From Pyrus communis (lineage: Eukaryota > Streptophyta > Magnoliopsida > Rosales > Rosaceae): a DNA stretch of 64,000 nucleotides. The notes under the pieces are model-generated. The model had not been told where the DNA came from, did not search any database, and was given only the letters and a program-made list of their open reading frames with translations. Of this stretch, positions 23,937 through 37,362 are shown piece by piece. Every line of letters begins with the position of its first letter. Within the stretch, counting starts at the first letter, position 1. A program made the translations under genes and the position numbers. Location: the NCBI RefSeq assembly GCF_963583255.1, contig NC_084805.1, forward strand, positions 5,039,060 to 5,103,059, written 5' to 3'.

Positions 23937-24719
23937 TTGGATCGGATTATCAAACCATGTGTTGCTTTTAACTTATGTTGTCCCACTTCATCTGACCTTA
24001 TCTGCGTCTGCGTCGGATTGGGTGAATATAACTAAATTATGTACTGATCCAGATGTTGTATTGTTGGATAAAACACTAGATTTTGTCAAAACTGAGGATA
24101 GAAATACAATTTCAGTTTGTGCAGCATTTCGATTTTTTATTTATTTTCCCCTTGCAATCCATCTGCTTCATAACATGATTGCAACAAACACTGACGTTGT
24201 GAAAAGTGAAAACTATCATAACTGTGTTTAGACTTAAAATAACGCATGTTCGAGGTCCAATTGCTTTGTTCCGTCGTTCTAAAGGTTCTTTTGGCGTGGC
24301 ATTGTTGGCGACAATTCCTCTTTCTAGAGTGCATTAAACGAAGACGGTTTTTACAAGCAGAAAAGCACTTTTTATGCGACAGACTTGTAGTTTTTCTTAA
24401 GTGGGAGACCTAATTTGCAGGGTGAGTTTTTCATTACATATGTGACTAAAACAATCCGTTTTGTCTCTGTTTTATTTTCAGATTCCAATGATGAGCCAGC
24501 CGATCCTAACATCATTTTTTAGGAGCTAGACGACGAAGCCTCCTCTTAGGTAAAGATGTCTCCGACGCGGCAAGAGCAACTTTTTCAATTGTTATTTTTT
24601 GGGAGTCAGGATGGATAAAAGAAGAATGCTTTCTATTAGTCAAAAGCAAATACCATGCCCCCTTTCCCCCCCCACTATCCGCTTCCCGAGGGTATGACAA
24701 AGGACGTGCTCGTACAGTT

Positions 24720-25600
24720 CAAAGAAGGGTATGATCAACTTGTTGATTGTTGGGAACTTTCACTCCTCTATATTTGAAATGTCTTTCTAGAAGCATTACG
24801 ATCTGCAACTCAAATTCTCCCTTATGAAGTCTCTATTGGTCTTATTCTTATTGTGCACCTTGTGAGCATGTTTGGATCTGCGAAGGCAATCGCTCAGATG
24901 TTCCCCTAATCCAACCCAAGAACGGACCAGAGGGAATTGCAGCATGGGGAATGTCCGCGTCTCGTTGCAAGGCTCATTTTAAATTGTGAGTCATAGGGCG
25001 GGCAACTTCATCTAATCAAGGGTCGGGGCACAAGGGTCCTGGTACTATCCATGTGCTAAGAACCCCAGAGGTGACTGCAATGAGCAGAAATCTCACTCAC
25101 CGACCTAAACGACGAGCAAACACTCAAACATGAGAGCAAGTGATCACTCAACGAATGGACAAGCTCCAAGGAGGAGGAGAGAGGAAGGCAAGAACCATGC
25201 TTTCAGAGAAGTGACAATCTAAATCTTATCTGAATTGCGAGAATAACTGACGAAGGCGTGCCATAAGGGTTATTCTCCAAACAGGATGGGGCCAAGCCAT
25301 TAGGTTGTTTAAGTGGGTTGGGTATTGGAGGAAAGAAATTATTTGAAGAGTTTAAAACTTGAAGTGGAAGGAATGTCAATCATGTATATACAACAGCACT
25401 GTACTTATATGTATTTCTCTTTATGTTTATAGCTCTGCTAAAACACTTGTAGTATCAATTTCCATTAAAAGTCCAGCTTGAATTAGCAAATTCGCAGTCT
25501 CCACAGAGTGATCAAGAACTTGGCCGACTGACAAGAAAGTTTGCCCAATCTCTTATTTTATATCTCAAACTTTCTAAGTTGTAAAGCTTTATTTGCATGT
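24720..25600. mobile_element. LTR-like remnant
   Basis: Non-coding sequence downstream of UFD1 shows pieces similar in kind to 56618-57450: a TGTACTTATATGTATTTCTC...TAGCTCTGCTAAA...GTAGTATCAATTTCC block, then GAACTTGGCCGACTGACAAG. The match is loose and the ends are not defined. From 23937 to about 24300 is the UFD1 3' UTR; 24300-24720 shows nothing recognisable. Confidence 0.35.
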
Positions 25601-26341
25601 TTACCAAGCATTCTAAGCCTGAAACTCTTAACGGTCAATTTAAAAGTGCCTAAGGCCTACTTTAGAGCAGTTCCACCGGAGGTGGAATTGCCTAGCACCT
25701 TGTCCAATTGCTCCAGCCCGCAAAACAGCCTGGCACCCAGCCCAAGCCACACAGCAGACCAGCCCATTTCGAACAGACCCAGAAGCCGGCCTATGTGGCT
25801 GGCACGTGCACAACACTCGCGACTGGGCTCAAGTAGGAGACAAGGGTGCAGGCGGCGGGGCCCGCTTGTCAGCCCACTTGTGTTTACCCGAATGAGGGTT
25901 ACGTGGCCCTCCTCAGAGTCGTTGGATTTCCAACAGCTAGTTTTTGTAGGCCGTTGGATTTTGCAACGATAAAAAAAAATTTAATTTGACTTTTAAAATG
26001 GACTGTCCGATCACAGATCAACGGTCCATGTTTTTTTCACCAAAAATAAAAATAAAACAAAAAAAAAGGCCCAACGGTCAAAATTTTGACCGTTGGCCAC
26101 GTGGCAGCTCGTTGGTTGTTGGATTTGATTATTTTTCAAATTCAACGGTCCAGATTAATTACAACATTAAAATTTATTAAAAATTGTGAAATTTTTTTTA
26201 AAAATACAGAAAAATTAAAAAAAATTAATTTTTTTCTATAAATACCTAACCCTCATCTTCCACCTTACACCACATTTCAATATTTTCTACACTTTCTACA
26301 CTTTCTACATTTGAATATTTTGTACACTTTGAGAGAAAAAA

Positions 26342-27542
26342 ATGACTTCGTGGAAGCTTATTGAAGATGTTACGTTGTGTGAATGTTAGGTTCACACTAC
26401 TCATGACCCGATTATGGGTAATGAGATGGATAACCGAGAAATGTGGAGTAAAATTACGAAATCGTTTTGCGATGTACATGGAAAAGATGCCAAATCTAGT
26501 CAAGGTCTTCAAGGTCGTTGGAAAAAACTCAACGCATCCTTTACTTGTTGGAAAAATGTCATTTCTCATGCTTCCGGTAATCTGCGTAGTAGGATAAGTT
26601 TAGCGGATCAGGTAACAATATTTTTATTTATTTATATGCATTCCACCCACATCAATATTTTAATTTATTTAATTTCTTATGTAATTTTTATGTAATTTCT
26701 TATGCAATTTTTATGTAATTTATATGCATTCCACGCCCATCAATATTTTAATTTATTTATTTGTGTTACACCCTATTTTTTAATACTATCTTATCCCACA
26801 TTTTTATAGACACTACAAGCACAAGCATTCTACAATGCAAAGAACCGTAACAAATCATTCAACAAATGGGAATGTTGGCAAATTGTCAAAGATTGCCCTA
26901 GACTCAAAATTGTGGCAACCGGTCCAGAAGTTGTCATGTACGGTATGGGTCTACACAGTTCGCCAAAAGCAAACACAGCCGAACAAGAAGCCAACACATT
27001 TGAAGACACGGAAGGGATGCCTGAAGAAGTGCCGGAGACCCAACCGACCCGTCAGTCCCTCAGGCCTCAAGGTAAAAAGGCATCAAAGAAAAAAGGTAGC
27101 TCTTCCAAAAATGACTACACTAAATATGTGGAGGAACTTGCTCGCCAAGGTGAACTGAACATGGCATGGGAAAAGGCTAGAGGTGAGGAAAAAGCTACTG
27201 CTATGGCAGCAATAATAGCAGCTACTGAGGTTTGTGATGCGGCTGATGAAAGACAAAGAGAAATAGTTAAATCGAGAGAACGAGATGATTAGAGAAGCAC
27301 TTCATCGAGAGAATGAGATGCTTAGAGAAGAAAGGATGGCTCAAGCAAATCGTGACACTATGAACAAGTCTGTAGTAGGACTGTCTCCGAATTCAAAATA
27401 TTTTTGGACATCAGAAAAAAAAGATGTCGTGCGAAGAAGGCGTGCAAGAGATGCCGAAACAAGTCAAGGGGGTTCTAGCTACAGAAATCCTAGCAACGAA
27501 GATCCTAGCACCACATATCCTAACTCTACAGACTTTTTATAA
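26342..27542 (+). pseudogene. Harbinger ORF1 (Myb/trihelix-like DNA-binding protein)
   Basis: This is the accessory protein that in PIF/Harbinger elements binds DNA and helps the transposase. Exon 1 runs 26342-26611 and exon 2 starts at 26820 (GT at 26612, AG at 26818-26819). Features include NREMWSKI..FC..HGKD..SSQGLQGRWKKL and, after the intron, NKSFNKWECW..VKDCPRLK. Charged helical sequence follows toward 27540. Two breaks are visible: TAG at 26387-26389 where the family usually has tryptophan, and a frame slip near 27285, after which the C-terminal frame resumes. Host databases often name such proteins 'glutathione S-transferase T3-like' or NAM-associated, which is misleading. Confidence 0.75.
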
Positions 27543-27837
27543 TTTCGTATTTATTTGTACTACTTTATTTAATTTGTTATGTAATTTCTTAACATTTTTA
27601 GAACTTTATTTAATTTCTTATGTAATTTTTTTACTTTATTTAAATATTTGAATAAGATTACATAAACTCACCAAATAAACATTTAAAAAAAAACACCAAA
27701 TAAAATTACATAACCTCACCATATAAACTTAAAAAAAAAAAAAAAAACACACACACTAAATAAAATTACTTAAAAAAAATACACTTTATTCTTCAACCAC
27801 AAGCCTTATTTTAATTATCTTCGCCTTCGTGCAATCC

Positions 27838-29214
27838 TCACTGGTGGTCAATCAAGTCATTCTGGCGGGTTATGTGCCAGTATGGCTCTTGCAATGAAGT
27901 GTACCGCTGAACGATCAATTCATTGTAACGTCCATCCCGTTCCAACAGCTCGTGTTGCACGGGATCTTCAGTCCGGTCATGAGCATAGTAGATTTGTGTT
28001 CTTGAGTTGTTCATTGGATCCGACTCGTATTCATCGACGGCATCATGATCATACTCGTCTTCAACAATCATGTTGTGGAGAATAATACACGTCATCATGA
28101 TGGATCGAAGAGCCTCGACATCAAACATTCTAGCTGCAGCCCTGAAAATCGCCCAACGAGCTTGCAGGATACCAAAACAACGCTCGACATCCTTCCTACA
28201 CCCTTCTTGACACTTTGCGAAGTGTTTTTCTTTTTCACTGTATGGATGTGGCACTGTTTTGACAAATGTTGACCACCTTAGGTAAATACCATCTGCAAGG
28301 TAGTATGGTCCCTCGTATTTATTACCATTAACCCAATATGTGCATTTCGGCCCATTTCCTTGTAGCAGTTCGTCAAACACTGGAGATTGGGTAAGGACAT
28401 TTAGGTCATTCTGAGCTCCTAGAACACCAAAAAAAGCATGCCAAATCCATGTATCAAAAGAAGCCACCACTTCCAAAATGATGTTTTTGGCTCCTTTTCT
28501 GTCGCCATAAACTCCTTGTCACGCACTTGGACAGTTTTTACAAGTCCAGTGCATGCAGTCGATGCTTCCAATCATGTCAGGGAAGCCTCACATCTCGCCC
28601 TTCCTCAGAAGCCTTCGCATGTCCCTTGGCGTGGGTTTCCGAAGGTACTCATTGGTATAGAGGGCTTCAATTGCAAAGCAAAACCGCATCAGGGACTCCA
28701 GAACAGTTGTTTTTCCCATCATTGCGATCTCATCCACTTGATCTGCAGATGCTCCATATGCAAGCATTCACAAGGCAGCCGTAATTTTTTGCTCAGGAAG
28801 AAGACATAGAACATGAAAAGCATCCTATTTTTGCACAAAATATGGATCATGGTTGCAAGCAGCACTCATGATTTTATCGAACAAACTTCGTTGCATTCTA
28901 AAACGACGTCTAAAAACATGATCAGGGAAAACGCTGTTGGGAATAAAATAATCTTCCAAGAGATCTTTACCTCGTCTTTCCCTTCTTCTATCGATGTGTG
29001 TCGTACGTCTGGGTTTGGCTATCTGACCAATAGCTTCCATGATACGGCAGGAATGTGAGGCCCTCCGCCTTCTATGGTGATCATCCTCATCCTCCTCTAT
29101 TGTGATGGCCTCATCTCCACCTCCACCTTCGTCAAGATTGACCAATTCCTATTGTGCCAATAACCTTTTCTGCTGCTCTTGCAACTGTTTATACACTCTC
29201 CTTGAAGAAGACAT
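27838..29214 (-). pseudogene. Harbinger transposase (DDE_Tnp_4 type)
   Basis: One minus-strand frame from the ATG at 29214 to 27838 encodes the whole transposase without a detected frameshift but with about five in-frame stops. The N-terminal part is open at 28825-29145 and the C-terminal part at 27838-28476. The catalytic triad positions are still recognisable: D in GSIDCMHW, D in YLADGIYLRW, and E in the CRKDVERCFGILQARW block. The conserved tail MMTCIILHNMIVEDE is intact. Stops include TGA codons in contexts where the family has arginine (CGA) or tryptophan. The 3' end faces ORF1, with about 300 AT-rich bases between. Confidence 0.85.
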
Positions 29215-29344
29215 TGTAAGAACTCAAGATTTGAAAACGATAAAGAAGAATTCTGAGCTAAAAAAAAAGGATTGAATTTAGTGTGAGGATGGATGTAGGG
29301 ATGTAGGATTTATATGGACAAAAAAATAGAAGATGAGGTTCTGA

Positions 29345-29660
29345 ACAATGTCACGTGGCACTACATGACTAGTTGAAAATCTTATCGAAATCTTGGCTAA
29401 ATTATTGTAAACAGGAAGTGACACGTGGCGTGTCGGGATTGATTGAAAATCTTATCAAAAATCTATCTACAAAATAGTACGTTCAGATAATGACACGTGA
29501 CGTGACAAGATTGGTTGAAAATCTTATCGAAATCTTGCCTAAATTATTGTAAACAGGAAGTGACACGTGGCTTGTCGGGATTGGTTGAAAATCTTAGCAG
29601 AAATCTATTCACAAAATAGTACGTTCGGATAATGACACGTGGCGTGACGAGATTGGTTAA
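29345..29660. repeat. Subterminal repeats with CACGTG cores
   Basis: A unit of roughly 140-150 bp is repeated about twice, with smaller internal repeats: TGACACGTGGC, ATTGGTTGAAAATCTTATC and ACAAAATAGTACGTTC. Five CACGTG cores occur within about 300 bp. Such subterminal repeats are typical transposase-binding regions. They are also perfect G-box sequences. Confidence 0.75.
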
Positions 29661-30649
29661 AAATCCGAACCGAAATTAAAACTATTTTTTAATTTATTAT
29701 TTTATAAAAAAAATTATTTAATATTTTAAATAGATTGGGTGTCAACGCATTTTGTAGGGATGGAGATCGTTTGTGCCAGCACATTTTTTTTGAGGTGGAG
29801 ATGCTTTGGCCTATTACTGTTCACTGAAGTGGATAAATGGACTGAATGCTGACGCAAAGTCTTTAAAGGTGGAGTTGCTCTTAAGGCTGTAAAAGGCACT
29901 TGAAAGCTAACTAGAGTCCTTACACTCGCAAGGGGAATTGTGACACCAACAACCTGAACATTTGGAGGTATCATACTACACCAAGCACGGCTGTCCCCGC
30001 AAATCATAGCTTTGCAATCGCTATACATCAATGTAACAGTACTGATTATTACAAAAGGGGTTGTTTGGTATCTATAAATAAGGGCCCGTTTGGTAGCGTT
30101 TTACAAAACAATATTACTTCGCATTAAATTTTAATGATTAAAACCATCTATTTTTTTACGAGCAACTTCAATTGTATAGGCAATCAAAGTAGGCGAAACA
30201 GTACTTAAAAAAAAGTTGACCTGACACGTTGCCTACTCAATTAGGAAATCTCAAATAAGAACTTAATTTTAAAACACGGGTACGGTTTCACGGTTTAATG
30301 ATAAGAAGAATCCCCTATCAATCCAATGCCACTAATTTTGGATGTCCTTGGGTTTGGAACTAGAGTATAACACTTTCAAAATGTGTTCAGATAATACATT
30401 AACCACTTAAGCAAGAGGTTCACAGCATCCACAAGGACCCAAATTTCACCTGATTCCTCAAATCTTAATTTCTTATAATCTGGGATTACCTTGTAACTAA
30501 AAGAATGAAAACAAAGATGTTTCTTCTGCACCTTGTTAAAGCATTTTCTTTACGATAATTGATCGTGATGCATCTTTCATATAGGTTTTGGAGATTCGGA
30601 TACCCTCTACTTAAAAGAATGAAGAACTACATATACTTCCTCCGCCAAA

Positions 30650-33600
30650 TTAGGCCGCCTTTTCTGAAATAATGGATTGTAATGCATCTCTCACATACGA
30701 GTATTTGAACGAGAAACCCAGCTCCTTGGCTCTAACTGGAAGCACATTCTGCCCATCCAGAACCTGCAACGACCTTGTTATGTATCTCAGCAATATGAAA
30801 TTGGGAAAGGGTTGAAAAGAAAATAAAGACATTCTTACCACAGAAGCACCTTCGCCAAGGACTGCTTTCAGGGCAAAGTCCGGTACAGGCAGCCATGAAG
30901 GCCTGCCCAAGACATTTCCCAAATTTTCACACATTTCTGCAAATCGAACAGGGTTGGGTGCAGTTCCATTGATAACTCCTGAGATTTAGGTAAAAACTGT
31001 GTTCAATATGTTGAAAAGTTTCAAGAACCAGTGTCACATGACATTGTTGAAAAGTTGAACACATATCATCATTAATTTGTTTATAGAAATTCTTAAGAGT
31101 TATCTCCACAGGCCAGCAAACTTTAGATGAAACCAACATCAATCCTTTGGTTCTTTGTTTTACTTCAGAACGTTAATAAGTATTGAATCTTTACCTTTAT
31201 ACGATGGATTGGATAGGGCTTCATATATCAGGTTCACTATGTCATCCAGATGAATCCAGGAAAACCTACACAATATTGAGAAGGATCAATTATCCAAGGT
31301 GTTGACAGGAAGGAGAAAATAAACTAATAAATGACATCCAATCAGTACGTGCGAAACCCTTAGTAACTTTAGTTTCTTCTTTATTAAACAACCGATGTCC
31401 TCGGTTGATCATGAATATCCAAAATGAAATTTAACCAACGATGTCATATTGTCTGATTAACATCACTCAAATGCTTATACGTATACAACAACCAAGCCTT
31501 GTCCCACTAAGTGGAAAGTGTTAGTAGCAAAACATCGACTGATACCCGTCATACGAAGGACAGAATTGAGGACAATACCATTGCTTTCCAGAGCCCAAGG
31601 GTCCTCCAGCAAACACCATAAAGAGAGGGATCATTTTAGCTGCAAATTCTCAAAGGTGTCAGCATGCTTGAGGCAATCAGAGATTATTACATTCATACTA
31701 ACCAGAGTTCAAGATATGTACACTTTGTAACAAAATCGAGTGACGTTTTAAATGTCTTTTGCCAGTATATTTTTCTAACATGACATCACAAATTGAAAGT
31801 TAGAGATAATTATGCATAGAACAGCCTGGTACAATTACGAGGTCATGCAAGCCTCAGTGCAACCAGATTGGTCAATGTATAATCAAACATAAAGTGGAAA
31901 AATTGCAAAACAATGTCAATGTAGACAAGTCTAGTTAGTGAGCAAACATTGCAACTAAGAGTTCACAGTAAAAGCATACCTAAAGCTCCGCCATCTTTAC
32001 CAAGGACAACACCAATGCGAATGAGCACTAGCCTAACATCCTTATTCACTTTGCGGGCAGTTCCTTCCCATTCTCTACAAACCTGAAAAGACTTTTATGT
32101 TAGTTGAAGTCATGAAAAGGCTTAGATGTGAGTTAAAGATGAGGACAATTTTGTGCGCAAAAGAGAAGTTGTGACAGTGATAATGTGATATTCCTTCATG
32201 GACTGGAAGTTGTATTGGTAATAGAGTGTATATTTAAACAGACTGACAATATGTCCAAAAGTCCATTCTACAACTCATAATAACAGTAGGCACCACAACT
32301 ATGAATTCTAAAAGAAAAACATAAACATAATTCATCTGAGCTGCAATAGCCCTTGGCCAGTGATCCTAAAACTAGAAAACTGAGATTAGATATGATCAAA
32401 GTAGTCAGGAATTCTTCTACCTAATCAAGTCTTACCACACCATTGAAATTAGAAAGTTCAATTTTCCATTTAATTATTTCCATCATGTCTTTTTTTTATT
32501 TAAAATTAAATAAAGGTAAAAAGTTCCTCTATCACATCCAAAGGACATGCCAAGAACCTAGTATTTCAATTTCCGGAAATTCAAACCTTATTCAGAAAAT
32601 TAGTCATCTGCAAACACAAAGCCTAAAGAAGGTTAGGGTAGCATCCCCAAAAGGGTATCAGGACGGTAATCAGTTTGATCCGACTACATTGGCTATGTTG
32701 TTGATCAATCTGACTATGCATTCAACATCTATTTAGTAAGACAGTCATTAGTCAGATAATTAAATACTTTCAGAACATAGAAATCTTAGAAGTTCTAACT
32801 TCAAAGCATATTGTACAACCTCAATTGCCTTTTCATACATTCTTTTTGAAACTGATTATTCATAAAGCTTACCTCAGCTAAGTAATCATTCCCTGATGGA
32901 CTTTGCTCATCAAATACTTGTGTCTCACTAGTACCTGAGCATAATGAATAGAAAATTAAACAAGAACCAAAAAGGAAAATTATCTTAGTAACTTTAAAGA
33001 GGCTCCTTAAATTTGAATTATGAATCTCGAGTAATGGAAAATCATATGCCAGCTATGGGGAGATAATAAGTGTTGCTTCAGCACAATGACTATGTAATTA
33101 CTAAATGGTCTTCTAACTCGGTCTGACATCAGTTTGTATCACTTTAGAACTTTATCAATTATCTATGAACTTTATCGATTAACTAGCAGATCCAAGGACG
33201 CTCCAACTCCATGGGGTATTGAAAAGCTCAGTCAGAATCTAATGATCCCAAGAAGAATAAATTCCACATAAATATCTAAAATGTTTTACAGAGGACTACT
33301 AGCAAAGCAAGAAAAATAACTGAAACTTCATGCAAACCAAGCAAATACGGTGGCTTAATAGATAAAAAGCATGAGACTGAACGGACCATAGTAACCGACA
33401 GCTGTTGCGCTAACCAAGACTGTAGGTCGAACTGCATCTGGTAAATCGTTTATTAAATCTATGACCTTCACAACCAGTTGAAAAGGCCAAATCAGTTTTT
33501 GATTAAATAATACTCTTTTTATTAAGAAAAGGAACAAAAACTGGATTTGTATTTTGACAGCCGCATCCACTAATCAGTATAAGAAACAACTACTAACCTT

Positions 33601-35918
33601 CAAGGTGACCCTAATCCTGCTAGTCTTGATCTCTTTCTTTATCTACAGTCCAATAAGAAGTTAGTAACTTCTAGGCATACATACATATGTTCACTTCTGA
33701 TATTGAATCAACATGAATCACAAACTGTATGGCCTTAGGCAGCAATATTCCGTCAATTCATGGCAGTTGTTTTTTACTAGTATGAAGTTTAATTCACCAC
33801 TGGTACCAACCTCAGGAGACCATCTTGTGCTTATGGGCAGTCCAGCCAAATTTACGACACCGGTTGAACCTTGAATGCTGTCTTTCCACTGTGCCTCCTC
33901 TGCAATCACAATTCCTGGAAAGTCCTTGACTACAGATGGCAGGAAAAATTTCAAGTGTTAAACCAAAATATCTGTAAAGAAAAAGTATACAGATGACTAG
34001 TTATCTCAATATTAACCTGGACAATAAAGCCAACTGTTAACAATGATTCAAGGATTGGGGTTAATTTCATAATAAACAAATATAATAACTTTTATGTTAA
34101 GTTACCATGTTCCCAAAAGCTTAAGTATTAGGAAACAAGCGCAACAATGTTATCAAGAATAATTTAACATGAAACACTAACGCTCCTTCTCACATGACGT
34201 TCACACAACAACGAACCAAATTAGGCCTTACAGGAGCATAACAGAAATTACCAGAAAACTGGGTATTAATACTAGAACCAATGGCTTGAGGAACAATCTC
34301 TCTCCAAACCCTAACTCTATCAAGCATCAAACAACAACACACACTAACAATATGCTTGAAGTACACACAAAATAATTCTTCCTTTAGTTTTTGTGCTGGT
34401 TCTTTGGGATGAAGGAGGGGTTGTTGGACAGATATCCAACTATTTAACCAATTCTAAAGAGCGGATTTCTCTAGAAGTTGATTATGGAAAAGTAAACACT
34501 AGCTGCTTACATATCAATGCTTTTGATGTAATGAGGAAGTGACCGGTAGAAAGCACTGGTGGAACAATAGAGCAGCTCCTATGATTCACATGAATTTGAT
34601 TTTCTTTGTACTCAGAAAATCTAACTTACAGTTTCATTTCACTATTTACTTGGATTCATTGAAACATATGCACACTTACTATTCATAGATTTCAAGTTAA
34701 AATTTTAAGCAAATAGCCAACAGGTGTACATTACCTTCTTACCCGGAAAAATTAACTCAGCCTTTGATCTGGACCGTGTCAAGACACGCACACTATGATT
34801 ATCTGCATTACAAATTGGATCGAAAGAACGTTCAGGTAGTGAAACTGTGGACATGTAGTATGAGTTTCAGCTTCATAGCAATAAGTATTAGGCAACGTAA
34901 TCTTAGTTAATGCAACCAAGCAGCACCACAACATTGAATTCATTTGATTTGGTTGTAAATGCACCTTGTTATGCATAAATACTGAAAGATATGCATGTCC
35001 CTTCTTGCTAGCTCCAGTAAAATGAGGACCAAATCAAGTCATTGGGAAATAATCAATCCGAGGTGGATGCACGAAAATAAAATATAAAAACAACAGAATG
35101 GAAACACTACATATAAGTCTGCAAGATTTTTTTAATGGTGGAGAAGCAGAATGAGCATAACCTGCATGCAGCCTTTGCACCAATCTTCTCCCGATAAAAC
35201 CCGTAGCTCCAGTTATTGATACAGTCATCTGATTTGCCTAAGACAGCCTACAAAGAGTCAATATCCAACAGACAAAATGCAACCTATAAATGCTCAAATA
35301 TATTCATGTGACGTTCCAACTTTTTTAACTACAAACATAAATGCAATCACCCTAAATCATCTGATTTATCACTGATCGTCAAGCACTATGTTATGTCAAA
35401 AGGGCTGATGATAAGTAACTTTGCGAAGCCCACTCCCTACAACTGTTGGGCCAAATTGCAATGCAAAGAGGTGGTAAAAGTGAAGTTATTTAACTATGTG
35501 GGTTAGTCCAGTTGGTGAGGGCAACGTGTGCCCTCCTTACACCCAAGTTCGAATCCCCTTTTCCCGCAGATTAGAATAGTTTAGAATATCGCTTGTGTCA
35601 AATATAAAACATATTAAATTCTAGTAAATATTGAATTGACCAAGTAAATTTGTATAGATATGAACAGAAAAGTACGTGTGTGTGTGGAAGGATTAATGTT
35701 GAAGAGCATTACCTTCTGGGTTTGATCAGAGGCACACCAAACACTGAGCCTCCGAGTCCCACACTTCTAAAAATCCAGAAAAACAAAGATTAGAAACAAA
35801 ACAAAGGAGAAATTGGAGAAGTGGGTAGTGAGATACTCACAGAGAGGGGCAGAGAGACGTGAAGAGGGGTGGAGACAGTGTGGGTCCATGAGAGAGCAGT
35901 GGCTCCACAGACCTCCAT
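30650..35918 (-). CDS. SULA: GC1/SulA-type chloroplast-division protein (SDR39U1-like epimerase family)
   Basis: This atypical short-chain dehydrogenase/epimerase-family protein is orthologous by content to Arabidopsis GIANT CHLOROPLAST 1/AtSulA, which acts in plastids in placing or promoting the division site. Thirteen exons (minus): 35918-35841, 35766-35713, 35237-35162, 34802-34743, 33929-33811, 33642-33598, 33465-33387, 32934-32873, 32082-31980, 31639-31579, 31265-31195, 30978-30839, 30763-30650; the total is 1062 nt, 353 aa, all GT-AG. Residues 1-47 look like a transit peptide (rich in T, S, V; few acids). The Rossmann motif TGATGFIG is at 53-60. Other family blocks are STGVVNLAGLPISTRWSPE, VSATAVGYYG, RIGVVLGKDGGAL, FSWIHLDDIVNLIYEAL, GVINGTAPNPV and the tail NVLPVRAKELGF. 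Exon 4 could also use a donor 9 nt further on, but only the first keeps frame. A SINE sits in intron 2. Confidence 0.93.
35496..35640 (+). repeat. tRNA-derived SINE in intron 2 of the SulA gene
   Basis: RNA polymerase III promoter boxes are visible: an A-box-like GGGTTAGTCCAGTTGG (about 35500-35515) and a B-box AGTTCGAATCC (35546-35556), 31 nt apart as in tRNA-derived SINEs. The tRNA head is followed by unrelated AT-rich sequence and cannot fold into a full tRNA. It lies on the strand opposite to the host gene. Confidence 0.7.
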
Positions 35919-35959
35919 TGCTGCAGCAGCTTGCAAGCTCTCTCTCCTGCTAAAACAAG

Positions 35960-37362
35960 ATGTTCTGTTTCTCTTTTCTGAGATGGCGGTGAAAGGAAAG
36001 GCTAAATCACCGAGTCCGAGTCACCCATAAATGGCAATGTGTTTGATTTCGAACCACACCCAAATTACCCAAAACCAAACCAACCACCCATTTCCATCGA
36101 TTGCCTCTTCTCTTTTGTTTTTGCTCGGTCATCTCCATGGATTTTAGTGACACAATTTTAGAGGAGTGCTATCCGGAGAGTTTAAAATTATTATAATTAC
36201 GATGTTGTAAATAAACAAAAGTTAGAGAGATAATCTTTGATAGGGACAAATGTAAAATATCACACTATTTACTTTCATAACTATAATACAAAAGGATTGC
36301 AGGTAAAAAGACAAAGAGAAGGATACTGATATTATTGCTTTCAATTCTTTTCTTTCTCTTGATGTGTGTATTGTGATCACACAAAGTGCTATTTATATAG
36401 AGCAACATCCGTGACAAACCAAGCAAACAAAATGATTACACTTTTTGAAAGTATCACACAACTACTATTACCCTATTATTCTTAAGTCTCCCTCGCTGTG
36501 GGCATTCATTCATACTTACAATTTTACAATATATAATAATTAAAGGACGAAAAATTTAAACTCGGAGCGCATGAGTTGAAATTCAACATTCTATCTACCT
36601 TCTAGGCATTTTAGATAACGTCTTCTATGAAAAAAGAAAACAAAAGAATGTACCAATTTAACAAGTTAACTTTTTTGGTTTCCTAGCTCTTGGGTCTTTG
36701 CTTTCCTAGCTCAACTATGAGGGTGTTTCCTATTGTGATGAAGCTAATTGGATCAAATGTTACGTGCAACTCTTTGGAAGAAAAAATGGCAGCAACTATT
36801 TGAAATAAAATAGCCGTTAGGCAAGCATTTTATTGTATACTATTGAATGATGGCAGCAAAAACATGAAGTTGTTCGTTAATTTGTAAAATTATTATTATT
36901 ATTATTTGTGTAATTCAATAAGGATATTATTTTTAACTCTAAATAAGTTATATATGACACTTCAAAGTCATATATAATCTCAATTTTTTCGGTATAAAAG
37001 AGCGATTGTGTCGCATTTGGAGTCAAATATGACTTTTGACTCTAAATTAAGTTTATATGTTAATTATAGAATCTGACATGAAATTATTGTTATGCTATTT
37101 TAAATTTGAAAAAGAGAGAGAAAAAAGGGAGATAATTCTCTGATGTAATTTGCATCACCCATTTTTCAATTTACGTAATATTATTAGAAACATAATGGAC
37201 TTGGGCTTTTATTCAATTTATTAGAAACATAAGGAACTTGGGCTTTTATTCAATCCGGGCCTATAATACAGCCCAACAACGCAAGCCCACTCTAAAACTA
37301 AAATATTTGATAACAGCAGCTGTGAAGGGTGAGTGGTGGTGAATGAAGTGGAAGAAACGGCG
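35960..37362. other. Divergent intergenic region between SulA and S31m genes
   Basis: About 1.4 kb separates two divergently transcribed genes. It is AT-rich with an ATT microsatellite at about 36888-36905. The end near 37250-37360 becomes GC-richer, where the S31m leader should lie. I see no gene or mobile element in it. Confidence 0.5.

Larger units (their letters stand above)
25665..29880. mobile_element. PIF/Harbinger DNA transposon, complete but decayed
   Basis: The 4216-bp element is bounded by inverted ends GAGCAGTTCCACC (25665) and GGTGGAGTTGCTC (to 29880), which differ at two positions. TTA target duplications flank it at 25662-25664 and 29881-29883, as expected for this superfamily. 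It carries a Myb/trihelix-like ORF on + and a DDE transposase on -, arranged with their 3' ends facing each other. Long subterminal regions hold CGTTGGATTT repeats at the left and CACGTG-bearing repeats at the right. Both genes are broken, so it cannot move by itself. Confidence 0.9.

Noticed and set aside
35496..35570. Functional tRNA gene
   Set aside because: A and B boxes are present, but no complementary acceptor or anticodon stems; a SINE explains it better.
37333..37362. Ten extra N-terminal codons for the S31m protein
   Set aside because: The frame is open but the first codon is GTG; the first ATG is at 37363.
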